A stretch of 57,280 bases of DNA, taken from the NCBI GenBank assembly GCA_955652675.1, contig CATPBP010000086.1, positions 1-57,280 on the forward strand. The letters run 5' to 3'. A program made the position numbers and the translations under genes. Position 1 is the first letter of the stretch; each line of letters opens with the position of its first letter. Shown here piece after piece: positions 8,258 through 17,542 of this stretch. The notes under the pieces are model-generated. The model made no database searches and was not told the DNA's origin. It saw only the letters and a program-made list of their open reading frames with translations. The stretch is from Candidatus Dormiibacterota bacterium. GTDB lineage: Bacteria > Chloroflexota > Dormibacteria > Dormibacterales > Dormibacteraceae.

Positions 8258-11037
8258 TGGCGAGTCCGATCCGGGAGCTCCAAAAGCAGGGTCAGAGTCT
8301 CTGGCTCGACAACATCCGCCGCCAGCTCATCACCTCGGGTGAGCTGGAGAAGCTGCGCGACGAGGGCGTCTCTGGCGTGACGTCGAACCCGACCATATTC
8401 GAGAAGGCGGTCAGCGGCTCGACCGACTACGACGAGGCGCTCGTGCACCTGGTCAAGGCCGGGCGCAAGCCGGACGACATCCTCTGGGAGCTGATGATCG
8501 AGGATATTCAGTCGGCTGCCGACGTCTACCGGCCAGTCTACGACCAGACGGACGGCGGGGACGGGTTCGTCAGCATCGAGGTCTCCCCGGTGGCCGCCAA
8601 CGACACCAAGCAGACGATCGCGATCGCGCGCGATCTCCATCGCAGGGTGAGCAGGCCCAACGTCATGGTCAAGATCCCTGCCACCGAGCCCGGCCTGCCG
8701 GCGATCAGACAGATGCTGGGCGAGGGCGTGAACATCAACGTCACGCTGATCTTCTCCACGGAGCGCTACGACAGGGTCGTGGAGGCGTTCCTGTCCGGCC
8801 TGGAGGACCTGCAGAAAGCTGGCGGAGATCTGAGCAAGATCGGCAGCGTGGCCAGCTTCTTCGTCAGCCGCGTCGACTCCAAGGTCGACAAGCTGCTGGA
8901 GAGCAAGATCGAGGCGACCAAGGACCCCAAGGAGAAGAAGAGGCTGCAGGGCCTGCTCAGCAAGGCGGCGATAGCCAACTCCAAGATGGCCTATGAGCAC
9001 TTCAAAGAGCTCCACTCGGGACCGCGCTGGGAGGCCCTGAGCAGTGCCGGCGCCCGTCCACAGCGCTGCCTCTGGGCCAGCACATCGACCAAGGACCCCC
9101 GCCTTCCCGACACCTACTACGTCGAGGAGCTGATCGGCCCGCAGACGGTCGACACGGTGCCCCCCGCGACACTGGCCGCCTTCCGGGAGCACGGCGAGGT
9201 GCGCCGAAGTCTGGACGAGAACATGGACCTGGCCAAGCGTCAGCTCCAGGACCTGGAGGAGCTCGGGATCGACCTCACCAAGGTCACCCACCAGCTCGAG
9301 GTCGAGGGCGTCGCCAGCTTCACCAAGTCTTTCGAAAGCCTGCTCAAGACGCTGGCGGACGCCTCCCGTGACATCCGCGCCGGGCGGGGCCCCCGCATGT
9401 GGTTCTCCCTGGGAAAGCTGCAGCCCCAGATCGACGAGACGGTGTCTCAGCTTCAGAAGGAGAACGTGCCGCTGCGGCTGTGGTCGAAGGACGCGACGTT
9501 GTGGACGCAGGACGCCACCAGAAGGAAGGAAATAGTCAATCGCCTGGGCTGGCTCAACCTCCCCGAGCAGATGCTGGACCACGTCGACACGCTGGCGCGG
9601 CGGGCGACCGAGGCGGCGCGCTCCTTCGACGACGTGGTGGTGCTCGGCATGGGTGGTTCCAGCCTGGCTCCGGACGTCTTTCGCAACACTTTCGGTGTCA
9701 TCAGGGGGCATCCGCGTCTCCACGTCCTGGATACCACCGACCCCGCCACCGTTCTCTCTCTTCGCAACCGGATCGATCCTCGCCAGAGCCTCTTCCTGGT
9801 CGCGAGCAAGTCGGGGGAGACGATCGAGACGATGTCTCACCTCGCTTACTTCTGGCAGGAGGTGCGGCGGGCGGGGGCCCGGCGCCCGGGCCGCCATTTC
9901 GCGGCAGTCACCGATCCCGGCACCCCACTCGAGAAGCTGGCCGAGGAGCGCGAGTTCCGCTGGACGTTCCTGAACCCGCCCGACATCGGCGGCCGCTTCT
10001 CTGCCCTCTCCCACTTCGGCCTGGTTCCCGGCGGTCTGATGGGCCTGGACGTCGGCGAGCTCTTGGAGAGAGCCCAGGAGATGGCGCACTCGTGCGACCC
10101 CACGATCCCGCCGGATAAGAACCCCGGCGTGTGGCTGGGCGGCGTCCTGGGTCAGCTGGCCGTCCTGGGTCGCGACAAGTTGACGCTGGTGATGTCCCCC
10201 AAGGTGGCCACCTTCGGCTACTGGCTGGAACAGCTGGTCGGCGAGAGCACCGGCAAGCAGGGCAAGGGCATCGTGCCGGTAGAGGGCGAGCCGCTGGGAG
10301 CCGCCGGCGTTTACGGCGAAGACCGGCTGTTCGTCTACACGCGCCTCCAGAACGACCCGGACAACGAAGACATACAGCGGCTGGAGCACGCGGAACAGCC
10401 GGTTGTGACACTCACGATGCGCGACAGGCTCGACCTCGGCGCTGAGATGTTCCGCTGGGAGGTGGCGACCGCCGTCGCCGGGTCGGTGCTCGGCATCGAC
10501 CCCTTCGATCAGCCAGACGTCCAGGAGAGCAAGGACAGCATCCAGCGGCTGCTCGGGGAGTACGAGAAGGAAGGCAGGTTGCCAGAGGCGGGCGCCGTTT
10601 CCGCCGCCGAAGCCGGTCCGGCCGTGGCAGAGCTGCTTCGGAAGGCGAAGAAGAACGGCTATTTGGCGGCCCTGGCCTTCACCGGACGCTCTCGCGCTTC
10701 GGAGGCGGCCATGAGCCAGATCCGGACCCGGGTGCGCGACGCCACCAGGCTGGCCACCACCGCCGGCTATGGCCCCCGATATCTCCACTCGACCGGACAG
10801 CTGCACAAGGCAGGACCGTCGACCGGGGTCTTCCTCCAGGTCGTCCAGGAAGACGGCAGAGACGCCGAGGTGCCCGGCGAGCCGTACACCTTCTCGACGC
10901 TGAAGCAGGCCCAGGCCCAGGCAGATTTCCAGTCGCTCGAGTCGCGGGGCTATCCGGTCCTGAGGGTGAACCTTGGTCGCTCTGTCGCGGCCGGCTGGAA
11001 GGCGCTGGCGGAATCGGTCGAGAAGGCTGTCGGATAG
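8257..11037 (+). CDS. tal-pgi: Bifunctional transaldolase / glucose-6-phosphate isomerase
   Basis: One 926-residue protein joins two enzymes. Residues ~1-370 are transaldolase, with [13 protein letters not shown] and the Schiff-base lysine in NVMVKIPAT (about Lys139). Residues ~385-926 are glucose-6-phosphate isomerase, with the sugar-phosphate-binding [13 protein letters not shown] and the SKSGETIET loop. The fusion links the non-oxidative pentose phosphate branch to the glucose-6-phosphate pool in one polypeptide and is known in several bacterial phyla. The start is ATG 8257 behind a strong AAAGGAGGGG (8245-8254); the open frame extends upstream to 8140, but only as overlap with tkt. It is third-to-last in linking sugar phosphates to zwf, which follows 65 bases downstream. 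Confidence 0.94.
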   Translation: MASPIRELQKQGQSLWLDNIRRQLITSGELEKLRDEGVSGVTSNPTIFEKAVSGSTDYDEALVHLVKAGRKPDDILWELMIEDIQSAADVYRPVYDQTDGGDGFVSIEVSPVAANDTKQTIAIARDLHRRVSRPNVMVKIPATEPGLPAIRQMLGEGVNINVTLIFSTERYDRVVEAFLSGLEDLQKAGGDLSKIGSVASFFVSRVDSKVDKLLESKIEATKDPKEKKRLQGLLSKAAIANSKMAYEHFKELHSGPRWEALSSAGARPQRCLWASTSTKDPRLPDTYYVEELIGPQTVDTVPPATLAAFREHGEVRRSLDENMDLAKRQLQDLEELGIDLTKVTHQLEVEGVASFTKSFESLLKTLADASRDIRAGRGPRMWFSLGKLQPQIDETVSQLQKENVPLRLWSKDATLWTQDATRRKEIVNRLGWLNLPEQMLDHVDTLARRATEAARSFDDVVVLGMGGSSLAPDVFRNTFGVIRGHPRLHVLDTTDPATVLSLRNRIDPRQSLFLVASKSGETIETMSHLAYFWQEVRRAGARRPGRHFAAVTDPGTPLEKLAEEREFRWTFLNPPDIGGRFSALSHFGLVPGGLMGLDVGELLERAQEMAHSCDPTIPPDKNPGVWLGGVLGQLAVLGRDKLTLVMSPKVATFGYWLEQLVGESTGKQGKGIVPVEGEPLGAAGVYGEDRLFVYTRLQNDPDNEDIQRLEHAEQPVVTLTMRDRLDLGAEMFRWEVATAVAGSVLGIDPFDQPDVQESKDSIQRLLGEYEKEGRLPEAGAVSAAEAGPAVAELLRKAKKNGYLAALAFTGRSRASEAAMSQIRTRVRDATRLATTAGYGPRYLHSTGQLHKAGPSTGVFLQVVQEDGRDAEVPGEPYTFSTLKQAQAQADFQSLESRGYPVLRVNLGRSVAAGWKALAESVEKAVG

Positions 11038-11102
11038 AAGAAAGAAGTGCCACGTATGAAAAGCACAAGTCCCGGCCCCCGGCTCAAGGGGGAGGGAGAG
11101 CT

Positions 11103-12638
11103 GTGACCAAGCAAGCCGAGATCCCCAACCCGCTGGCAGAGGGTCTCAGCGAGTACCGGACGGCCGACCCGGCTCTCATGGTGATCTTCGGGGCGACCGG
11201 TGACCTGAGCCAGCGCAAGCTCCTGCCCGCCCTCTACAACCTGGCTCGCAACCGGCTGCTGCCAGCGGGCTTCATGCTCATAGGGGCGGCGATCGACGAC
11301 CTGACCGAAGAGCAGTTTCGGAAGAAGGCGTCGGAGAGCATCAAGGCCCATTCGCGTACCCAGCCGGTGGACGAGGAGACACTTGACGCCTTCCTCAAGG
11401 ACCTGACCTATCTGCAGGTGGACTTCGGGAGAACCGAGGGTTTCGAGCGGCTGCGCGACAGGCTGGCCGAGCTGGAGGCCGCCCGGCACACCGGCGGGAA
11501 CGTCGTCTTCTACTGCGCCACCCCGCCGCCCACCTACCCGGCGATCGCTCAGCAGCTCAAGGCGGTGGGGCTCAACAAGGGCCGGGGTTACCGCCGGATC
11601 ATCGTGGAGAAGCCATTCGGGAGCGACCTGCACTCGGCCCATGAGCTGAACCGCGTCCTCAGGTCGGCGTTCCCCGAGGACTCGCTGTACCGGATCGACC
11701 ACTACCTGGGCAAGGAGACGGTCCAGAACATACTGGCCTTCCGCTTCGCCAACTCGATATTCGAGCCGGTGTGGAACAACCAGCACGTGGACCACGTGCA
11801 GATCACCGCGGCCGAGCCGCTCGGCGTCGAGACTCGCGGCTCCTACTACGAGAGGTCGGGGGCCCTCCGCGACATCGTCCAGAACCACGCGCTTCAGCTG
11901 CTGACGCTGGTCGCCATGGAGCCGCCCGTCGCCTTCGACGCGACCAGCGTGCGCGATGAGAAGGTGAAGGTTCTGAAGCAGGTGCGGCCCATCGAGACCA
12001 AGGCCATCCCCAGCCACACCGTCCGCGGGCAGTACGAGGAGGGCTGGGTGCTGGGCGAGCAGGTGCCTGGCTACCGGCAGGAGAAGAACGTAGCGGCGAA
12101 CTCCGAGACCGACACCTACGCCGCCCTGAAGCTTTATGTGGACAACTGGCGTTGGGCTGACACGCCCTTCTACATCCGAACCGGGAAGCGCCTCCCCAAG
12201 CAGGTGACCGAGATCCGGGTCCAGTTCAAGCGGCCCCCGCACCTCACCTTCGGGCGGGAGGCCACAAAAGAGCTGGAGCCCAACTCGATAACCCTGCGGA
12301 TCCAGCCCGAGGAGGGCATCTCGCTGCGGTTCGGCGCCAAGGTGCCCACGGCGGGTGTGGTGATCCGCAGCGTGAACATGGACTTTCTCTACACCTCGAC
12401 TTTCCTGGTGGACGCGCCGGACGCCTACGAGCGACTGCTCGTGGACTGCATGCTGGGAGATCCGACCCTGTTCACCCGGTCGGACGAGGTGGAGACCGCC
12501 TGGCACTTCATCGACGTGATCGAGGAAAGCTGGCACAGCGGCCAGCCGCCGCTGCAGACCTACGCCGCCGGGACCTGGGGGCCGCTCGCCGCAGACATGC
12601 TGCTGGCGCTGGACGGTCGGGTCTGGCACCACCCCTAG
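11103..12638 (+). CDS. zwf: Glucose-6-phosphate 1-dehydrogenase
   Basis: Catalyses the NAD(P)-linked first step of the oxidative pentose phosphate pathway. The N-terminal dinucleotide motif [18 protein letters not shown] and the substrate/catalytic motif RIDHYLGKE are intact, and 511 residues is the usual length. The GTG at 11103 follows a purine-rich GGGGGAGGGAGAG. The gene sits between tal-pgi and opcA, as in actinobacteria and cyanobacteria, where OpcA is needed for full activity of this enzyme. A purine-rich 65-base gap separates it from tal-pgi; I see no terminator there, so co-transcription is likely. Confidence 0.96.
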   Translation: MTKQAEIPNPLAEGLSEYRTADPALMVIFGATGDLSQRKLLPALYNLARNRLLPAGFMLIGAAIDDLTEEQFRKKASESIKAHSRTQPVDEETLDAFLKDLTYLQVDFGRTEGFERLRDRLAELEAARHTGGNVVFYCATPPPTYPAIAQQLKAVGLNKGRGYRRIIVEKPFGSDLHSAHELNRVLRSAFPEDSLYRIDHYLGKETVQNILAFRFANSIFEPVWNNQHVDHVQITAAEPLGVETRGSYYERSGALRDIVQNHALQLLTLVAMEPPVAFDATSVRDEKVKVLKQVRPIETKAIPSHTVRGQYEEGWVLGEQVPGYRQEKNVAANSETDTYAALKLYVDNWRWADTPFYIRTGKRLPKQVTEIRVQFKRPPHLTFGREATKELEPNSITLRIQPEEGISLRFGAKVPTAGVVIRSVNMDFLYTSTFLVDAPDAYERLLVDCMLGDPTLFTRSDEVETAWHFIDVIEESWHSGQPPLQTYAAGTWGPLAADMLLALDGRVWHHP

Positions 12639-12657
12639 AGAAGGAAAGGAAGCGTCG

Positions 12658-13818
12658 ATGAGCACACTGTCCGAGGATCGGGTCAGCACGCGGAGGTGGG
12701 CGGCGGAGAACGTGGACGTGAAGACCGTCGCGGCCGAGATGAGCAGGCTGCACACCGAGCTCACTCACGAGGACATGGGCGACGACGAGCATCCGCGCCC
12801 ACGCAACTGCGTCATGAACCTGGTGATAGCCGTAAGCGACGATCAGAGGGAGGAAGCGGCGGAGAAGGTGGTGGGAGCGGTAGCCGCAGGTCACCCCCTG
12901 CGGGCAATCGTGCTCCACAGCAGTGCCGGCGGGAAGGCGGGGCTCGACGCCGAGATCACCGCCGAAGCTCACCAGCTGGTTTGGGGGACCTCCGTACAGC
13001 TGGAACAGCTCACCCTGAAGGTGCGCGGTGACGCCAGTGAACACATAGCCAGCCTTCTCGAACCGCTGCTCATACCCGACGTTCCCACCTATGTCTGGTG
13101 GACCGGGACGCCGCCTCTGGGCGAGCGGGGCCTGCGCGACGCGCTTGTCGTCTGTGACGTTCTAATCGTCGACTCCTCCCACTTCTCGAACAAGGTGGAC
13201 GCCTTTCTGGACCTGGCGGCCCTGGCCGATCGGCTGGGCGGCCGGATGGGATTCGTGGACCTGCAGTGGGCCAGGCAGAAGGCATGGCGCGAGACCCTGG
13301 CTCAATTCTTTGCGCCTGAGGAGAGGCGGCATCTGCTGTCCGGCCTGCAGCGCGTGGACATCGCCTGCGTGGGCGAGGGCCGGGCCAACCGGGTATCGGG
13401 CACTTTGATCGGCGGCTGGCTGATGTCCTTGCTCGGCTGGCGGCTGACCCCAGCCGTGAGTGTGTCCAGCAGTGGCTCGGAGGCGATCCTGAAGGGCGAA
13501 AACGGTCAGACAGTCCAGCTGACGCTGCGGTCAGCCACATCCCACGACATGCACCATGGCATGCTCTGCGCGGTGCGATTCGACGGCCATTCCGAGGGCA
13601 ACCCGTTCGCGATGCAGATGGAGGTCCGCGCCGACCGGTCCGACCACGCCCATGTGCTCATCGACATGGGCGGCGAGGAGACGCTGCACCAGAGGCTTCC
13701 CCTGCCGGACCTGGACGACGCCGCGCTGCTCCTCCAGGCGCTTTCCTCAGCCCGCCGGGACCGGGTCTACCTTCGTTCGCTGGAGGCCGCCGCAAAGCTG
13801 GTGGACGCCTTCCGATGA
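12658..13818 (+). CDS. opcA: Glucose-6-phosphate dehydrogenase assembly protein OpcA
   Basis: OpcA-family protein, an allosteric activator/assembly factor of glucose-6-phosphate dehydrogenase in cyanobacteria and actinobacteria. The family pattern includes RPRNCVMNLVI near residue 45, the VWGTSVQLEQLTL segment, and LIPDVPTYVWWTG near residue 140. Length of 386 residues fits. The ATG at 12658 follows GAAGGAAAGGAAG. The gene lies directly after zwf, its presumed target, and overlaps pgl by ATGA. The C-terminal part is also used in this family for sugar-phosphate interactions, but I see no catalytic motif. Confidence 0.9.
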   Translation: MSTLSEDRVSTRRWAAENVDVKTVAAEMSRLHTELTHEDMGDDEHPRPRNCVMNLVIAVSDDQREEAAEKVVGAVAAGHPLRAIVLHSSAGGKAGLDAEITAEAHQLVWGTSVQLEQLTLKVRGDASEHIASLLEPLLIPDVPTYVWWTGTPPLGERGLRDALVVCDVLIVDSSHFSNKVDAFLDLAALADRLGGRMGFVDLQWARQKAWRETLAQFFAPEERRHLLSGLQRVDIACVGEGRANRVSGTLIGGWLMSLLGWRLTPAVSVSSSGSEAILKGENGQTVQLTLRSATSHDMHHGMLCAVRFDGHSEGNPFAMQMEVRADRSDHAHVLIDMGGEETLHQRLPLPDLDDAALLLQALSSARRDRVYLRSLEAAAKLVDAFR

Positions 13819-14474
13819 GCTCGACTCCTCTGAACGTCAGGATTTTCGATACGGCCGACGAGGTGGCCGCGGCCGCCGCCGACCTGGTGGCCGGCGAACT
13901 CGGCGGCGGCGCCCGGACGCTTTCGCTGGCTGGCGGCACCACGCCCGCCAAGGCGCACCGCCTGCTTTGCACCAAGCCCATCGAGTGGGGGAGGGTCACG
14001 GTGCTCTTCGGCGACGAGCGCTGCGTCCCCCCGGACGACGCCGAGAGCAATTACTTCTCGGCCAAGCAGGAACTCCTCGATCAGGTGTTCCCGGCGACCG
14101 TGCATCGGATGCCCGCGGAGCTCGGCCCGGAGACCGCCGCGGCGCTCTACGACCCGGTGGTGAGGAGTCTGGCCCCCCTTGACCTGGTGCTTCTCGGGAT
14201 GGGGCCGGACGGTCACACCGCGTCGCTCTTCCCCGGTTCGCCGGCTCTCCAGGCCGACGGTTATGTGGTGGGCGTGCGGAACTCGCCCAAACCGCCGCCC
14301 GAGCGGGTCAGCCTCACGCTGACCGCGCTCAGGGAGGCTCGGCGGGTCGTCTTCCTGGTCACCGGTGCCGACAAGGCGGCCGCCATGGCGCTCGTCCGCG
14401 AGGGCTCCGTACCGTCCGCGATGATCCCCGGAGCGGAGTTCCTGCTCGACCGGGCCGCGGCCGAGCGACTGTGA
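13815..14474 (+). CDS. pgl: 6-phosphogluconolactonase
   Basis: Hydrolyses 6-phosphogluconolactone to 6-phosphogluconate, the second step of the oxidative branch. The SugarLactone/DevB-type motifs LSLAGGTTPAKAH, LFGDERCVPPDDAESN and LGMGPDGHTASLFPG are present. Length of 219 residues is slightly short, at the lower end for the family. The ATG overlaps the opcA stop (ATGA), and its own stop overlaps the rpe start (GTGA), so translation of opcA, pgl and rpe is coupled. Confidence 0.93.
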   Translation: MSSTPLNVRIFDTADEVAAAAADLVAGELGGGARTLSLAGGTTPAKAHRLLCTKPIEWGRVTVLFGDERCVPPDDAESNYFSAKQELLDQVFPATVHRMPAELGPETAAALYDPVVRSLAPLDLVLLGMGPDGHTASLFPGSPALQADGYVVGVRNSPKPPPERVSLTLTALREARRVVFLVTGADKAAAMALVREGSVPSAMIPGAEFLLDRAAAERL

Positions 14475-15118
14475 TCCAGATCGTTCCATCGATCCTCTCC
14501 GCCGACCTGACCCGTCTCGGCGACCAGGTCAGGGAGGCGGCCGCCGCGGGTGCCGACAGGATTCAGGTTGACGTGATGGACGGTCACTTCGTGCCCAACC
14601 TGACCTTCGGACCGGATACGGTGGCGGCGGTCAAGAGCTGCATCCCCGACCTCCCGGTGGAGGCGCATCTCATGGTGGAGCGCCCGGAGCAGTTCGTCGT
14701 CGCCTTCGCCAAGGCCGGCGCCGACTACATTCTGGTCCAGGTGGAGTCCACCTACTCCCTCTACCGGACGATCCAGGCCATCAAGGAAGCGGGGTCCCGG
14801 CCGGGGCTGGTGCTCAATCCGGCCACACCGGTCGACTCGCTGAGGGAGGTCTGGCAGTACGTCTCGATCATCAACGTGATGACGGTCGAGCCGGGCTTCG
14901 GGGGCCAGCGTTTCATCCCCGCCAGTCCGGACAAGGTGCGCCGCGTCTGCGAGATCGCGCCGGGAGTCGAGGTCGAGGTCGACGGGGGCATCGACGTCGA
15001 GACCGCCCCCAAGGCTGTGGAGGCCGGGGCGACCCTCCTGGTCGCGGGAAGCTCGGCCTTCGGCCACCCGGGGGGTGTGGCGGCCGGCATTCGAGCGCTG
15101 CGTGAGGCTGTTGGCTGA
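14471..15118 (+). CDS. rpe: Ribulose-phosphate 3-epimerase
   Basis: Interconverts ribulose-5-phosphate and xylulose-5-phosphate. TIM-barrel motifs VPSILSADLTRL, VDVMDGHFVPNLTFG (metal-binding and catalytic Asp/His), HLMVERPEQF, MTVEPGFGGQRF and VDGGID are all present in order. The 215-residue length is normal. The GTG at 14471 overlaps the pgl stop. It supplies substrate for the transketolase at the head of the cluster. Confidence 0.95.
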   Translation: MIQIVPSILSADLTRLGDQVREAAAAGADRIQVDVMDGHFVPNLTFGPDTVAAVKSCIPDLPVEAHLMVERPEQFVVAFAKAGADYILVQVESTYSLYRTIQAIKEAGSRPGLVLNPATPVDSLREVWQYVSIINVMTVEPGFGGQRFIPASPDKVRRVCEIAPGVEVEVDGGIDVETAPKAVEAGATLLVAGSSAFGHPGGVAAGIRALREAVG

Positions 15119-15791
15119 GCGCGACCAGCTAAAGGAGGCCGCAGCCGAGCGCGCTCTCCAGTACGTCGAGAGCGGAATGCTGCTCGGTCTCGGCTCGGGT
15201 ACGACGTCTCGCCTCTTCATTGAGGGACTGATCCGCCGCGCGGAGCAGGGACTTCGGGTCACAGCCGTGTGCACCTCGCTGGAGAGCGCGCGGATGGCTC
15301 GGGAGGCCGGCATCGAGGTGGTCGAGGACCTGGACCGAGCTGTCGACCTGGCAATCGACGGCGCGGACGAGATCGACCCGTCGCTGAACCTGGTCAAAGG
15401 GCACGGAGGCGCGCTCTTCCGGGAGAAGCTGGTGGCCCTGGCGGCGCGTCGATTCCTGGTCATCGCCGACGATTCGAAGCTGGTGCCGCGCCTCGGTCAG
15501 ACCTACGTGCCGGTCGAGGTGCTTCCCTTCCTCTGGCGCCGGACCGGGGACCGGCTGCTCGCCCTGGCCGATCGTCTCGAGCTCCGAGGAGGGGAGCGCG
15601 AGCCCTTCAGGACGGACAACGGGAACCTGATCCTCGACCTCACCTTCCACGGTGGACTCCCAGAACCCGAACGGACCGCCGCCCAGGTCAAGAGCATCAG
15701 CGGCGTGCTGGAGCACGGACTCTTCATCGGCATAGCCTCCGCCTGCCTGGTCGCCGCCCCCGAGGGCGTCCGCGTCCTGGAGAAGACCTAA
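15102..15791 (+). CDS. rpiA: Ribose-5-phosphate isomerase A
   Basis: Interconverts ribose-5-phosphate and ribulose-5-phosphate. RpiA-type motifs LGLGSGTTSRLFIEGL, DGADEIDPSLNLVKGHGGALFREK (read as two parts, catalytic Asp and Glu included) and the late DLTFHGGL are present. The start is uncertain: GTG 15102 gives 229 residues and overlaps rpe by 17 bases, while TTG 15111 gives 226. The CTGA at the rpe stop is not in this frame. I prefer GTG 15102. It completes the set of non-oxidative isomerases of the cluster. Confidence 0.92.
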   Translation: MRLLAERDQLKEAAAERALQYVESGMLLGLGSGTTSRLFIEGLIRRAEQGLRVTAVCTSLESARMAREAGIEVVEDLDRAVDLAIDGADEIDPSLNLVKGHGGALFREKLVALAARRFLVIADDSKLVPRLGQTYVPVEVLPFLWRRTGDRLLALADRLELRGGEREPFRTDNGNLILDLTFHGGLPEPERTAAQVKSISGVLEHGLFIGIASACLVAAPEGVRVLEKT

Positions 15792-15860
15792 AAAGGTCCC
15801 TCGCCTTTGCGTGGAGGGTATGGGACGGGGTACCCCCCGGCTGAGGCGGTGACCGCAAAG

Positions 15861-15875
15861 TAGACTCTTCGCGTG
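15861..15875 (+). promoter_or_regulatory. Leaderless promoter of gnd
   Basis: TAGACT (15861-15866) ends 6 bases before the GTG at 15873, with no Shine-Dalgarno. This suggests gnd has its own transcription start even though it lies only 81 bases after rpiA. Confidence 0.5.
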
Positions 15876-17300
15876 CCTCCCAACATCGGCGTCTACGGCC
15901 TTGCGGTGATGGGCCAGAACCTTGCCCGCAACATCGCCTCGCACGGAATCCCGGTAGCGCTCTACAACCGGACCGCTGCCCGGACCAAGCGCATGATGGA
16001 GGAGCACGGCAAGGAAGGCGACTTCACTCCCACATACGAGGTGAAGGAGTTCGTGGGCGCCATCGAGCGTCCGCGATCGATCCTCCTGATGGTCAAGGCC
16101 GGTGAGCCGGTGGACGAGGCGATTGCCGAGCTGCGGCCGTTCCTGGACCCCGGGGACACCCTCATCGACGGTGGCAACTCATACTTCGCCCACACGCGGC
16201 GCCGGTCCATCGACCTGGAGGCCGCCGGTTTCAGCTTCATCGGCATGGGTGTCTCCGGTGGGGAGGAGGGAGCCCTTCACGGCCCCAGCCTGATGCCCGG
16301 CGGCACCCGCGAGGCATACGAGAGGCTGGAGCCGATCCTGACCCGGATCGCCGCGCAGGTGGATGGCGTTCCCTGCTGCACCTACATCGGCACTGACGGC
16401 GCAGGGCACTACGTGAAGATGGTGCACAACGGCATCGAGTACGCCGACATCCAGCTCATCGCAGAGGCTTACGACTTCATGCGCCAGGCGCTGGAGCTGG
16501 AGCCCACGCAGCAGGCCGAGATCTTCCGGACCTGGAACGAGGGCGACCTGGATTCCTATCTGATCCAGATCACAGCGGAGGTGCTCTCCAAGCAAGAGGG
16601 CGACAGCGGAAGCCCCCTGGTCGACGCGATCCTGGACGAGGCGCAGCAGAAGGGAACGGGGAAGTGGACCTCACAGCACGCGCTGGATCTGGGCGTCCCC
16701 GTCACCGCCATCACCGAGGCGGTGTTCGCGCGCTTTCTCTCGGCGCAGAAGGCCCAGCGCATGCGCGCTTCGTCGATGCTGCCCGGGCCGCGCCTCACCG
16801 CCCGCGACTCCGACGGGCTCGTGGACGCCGTTCGCGACGCCCTTTACGCCTCCAAGGTGGTGGCCTATGCCCAGGGCTTCGAGCAGATGGCGGCGGCGGC
16901 CGGCGAGTTCGGCTGGGACCTCGATCTCGGAGCAATCGCGACCATATGGCGGGGCGGCTGCATCATCCGGGCTCGCTTCCTGAACCGGATAAAGGAGGCC
17001 TTCGACGAGCATTCGAATTTGCCCAGCCTCCTCCTGGCGTCCTACTTCGTGGAGGCCGTGGGCAGGGTGCAGGATCCTTGGCGCCGCGTCGTGCGGGACG
17101 CGGTCGAGGTCGGGGTGCCGACGCCCGCCTTCTCGTCCTCGCTTGCCTACTACGACGGCTACCGCCGGCAGCGTAGCCCCGCCAACCTGATCCAGGGCCT
17201 GCGTGACTACTTCGGCGCCCACACCTATAGACGCGTCGACCGGGAAGGCAGCTTTCACATGCGCTGGGGTCAGGACGGCAACGAAGCTTCGGCCGACTGA
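15873..17300 (+). CDS. gnd: 6-phosphogluconate dehydrogenase, decarboxylating
   Basis: Oxidises and decarboxylates 6-phosphogluconate to ribulose-5-phosphate. The N-terminal fold NIGVYGLAVMGQNLARNIA, the substrate-binding GVSGGEEGALHGPSLMPGG and the catalytic Lys/Asn in HYVKMVHNGIEYADIQ are intact; a second substrate block RRDYFGAHTYRR-like (DYFGAHTYRRVD) is near the end. The 475-residue length matches the long homodimeric class. The start is GTG 15873, fixed by the -10 box 6 bases upstream. It closes the oxidative branch begun by zwf, opcA and pgl. Confidence 0.96.
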   Translation: MPPNIGVYGLAVMGQNLARNIASHGIPVALYNRTAARTKRMMEEHGKEGDFTPTYEVKEFVGAIERPRSILLMVKAGEPVDEAIAELRPFLDPGDTLIDGGNSYFAHTRRRSIDLEAAGFSFIGMGVSGGEEGALHGPSLMPGGTREAYERLEPILTRIAAQVDGVPCCTYIGTDGAGHYVKMVHNGIEYADIQLIAEAYDFMRQALELEPTQQAEIFRTWNEGDLDSYLIQITAEVLSKQEGDSGSPLVDAILDEAQQKGTGKWTSQHALDLGVPVTAITEAVFARFLSAQKAQRMRASSMLPGPRLTARDSDGLVDAVRDALYASKVVAYAQGFEQMAAAAGEFGWDLDLGAIATIWRGGCIIRARFLNRIKEAFDEHSNLPSLLLASYFVEAVGRVQDPWRRVVRDAVEVGVPTPAFSSSLAYYDGYRRQRSPANLIQGLRDYFGAHTYRRVDREGSFHMRWGQDGNEASAD

Positions 17301-17308
17301 CGGTCCTC

Positions 17309-17314
17309 TAGACT
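17309..17314 (+). promoter_or_regulatory. -10 box of tRNA-Ser
   Basis: TAGACT lies 11 bases before the mature 5' end of the tRNA, a sensible distance for a short 5' leader removed by RNase P. Confidence 0.4.
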
Positions 17315-17325
17315 TGGTTCGGCTC

Positions 17326-17418
<93 letters not shown>

Positions 17419-17439
17419 TCCTTGCAAGTGCTGGCCGGC

Positions 17440-17457
17440 CCCGAGCGCCTCGGGTTT
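17440..17457 (+). terminator. Terminator after tRNA-Ser
   Basis: CCCGAG-CGC-CTCGGG forms a perfect 6-bp hairpin followed by TTT, 22 bases after the tRNA 3' end. Confidence 0.55.
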
Positions 17458-17542
17458 CCCTTCCGCCCTGCGAAGAGGAGCAGGGAGGGGAACTCTGCGC
17501 GCCGGGGAATCCCGCGAGCGTGCTGGAGGTTGGCCTGCCTAG

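Noticed and set aside
8212-10806. 864-codon open frame on the minus strand opposite tal-pgi
   Set aside because: It lies fully opposite a clearly conserved gene, and its residues (many Arg, Gly, His, Val) show the usual pattern of an antisense frame in GC-rich DNA.
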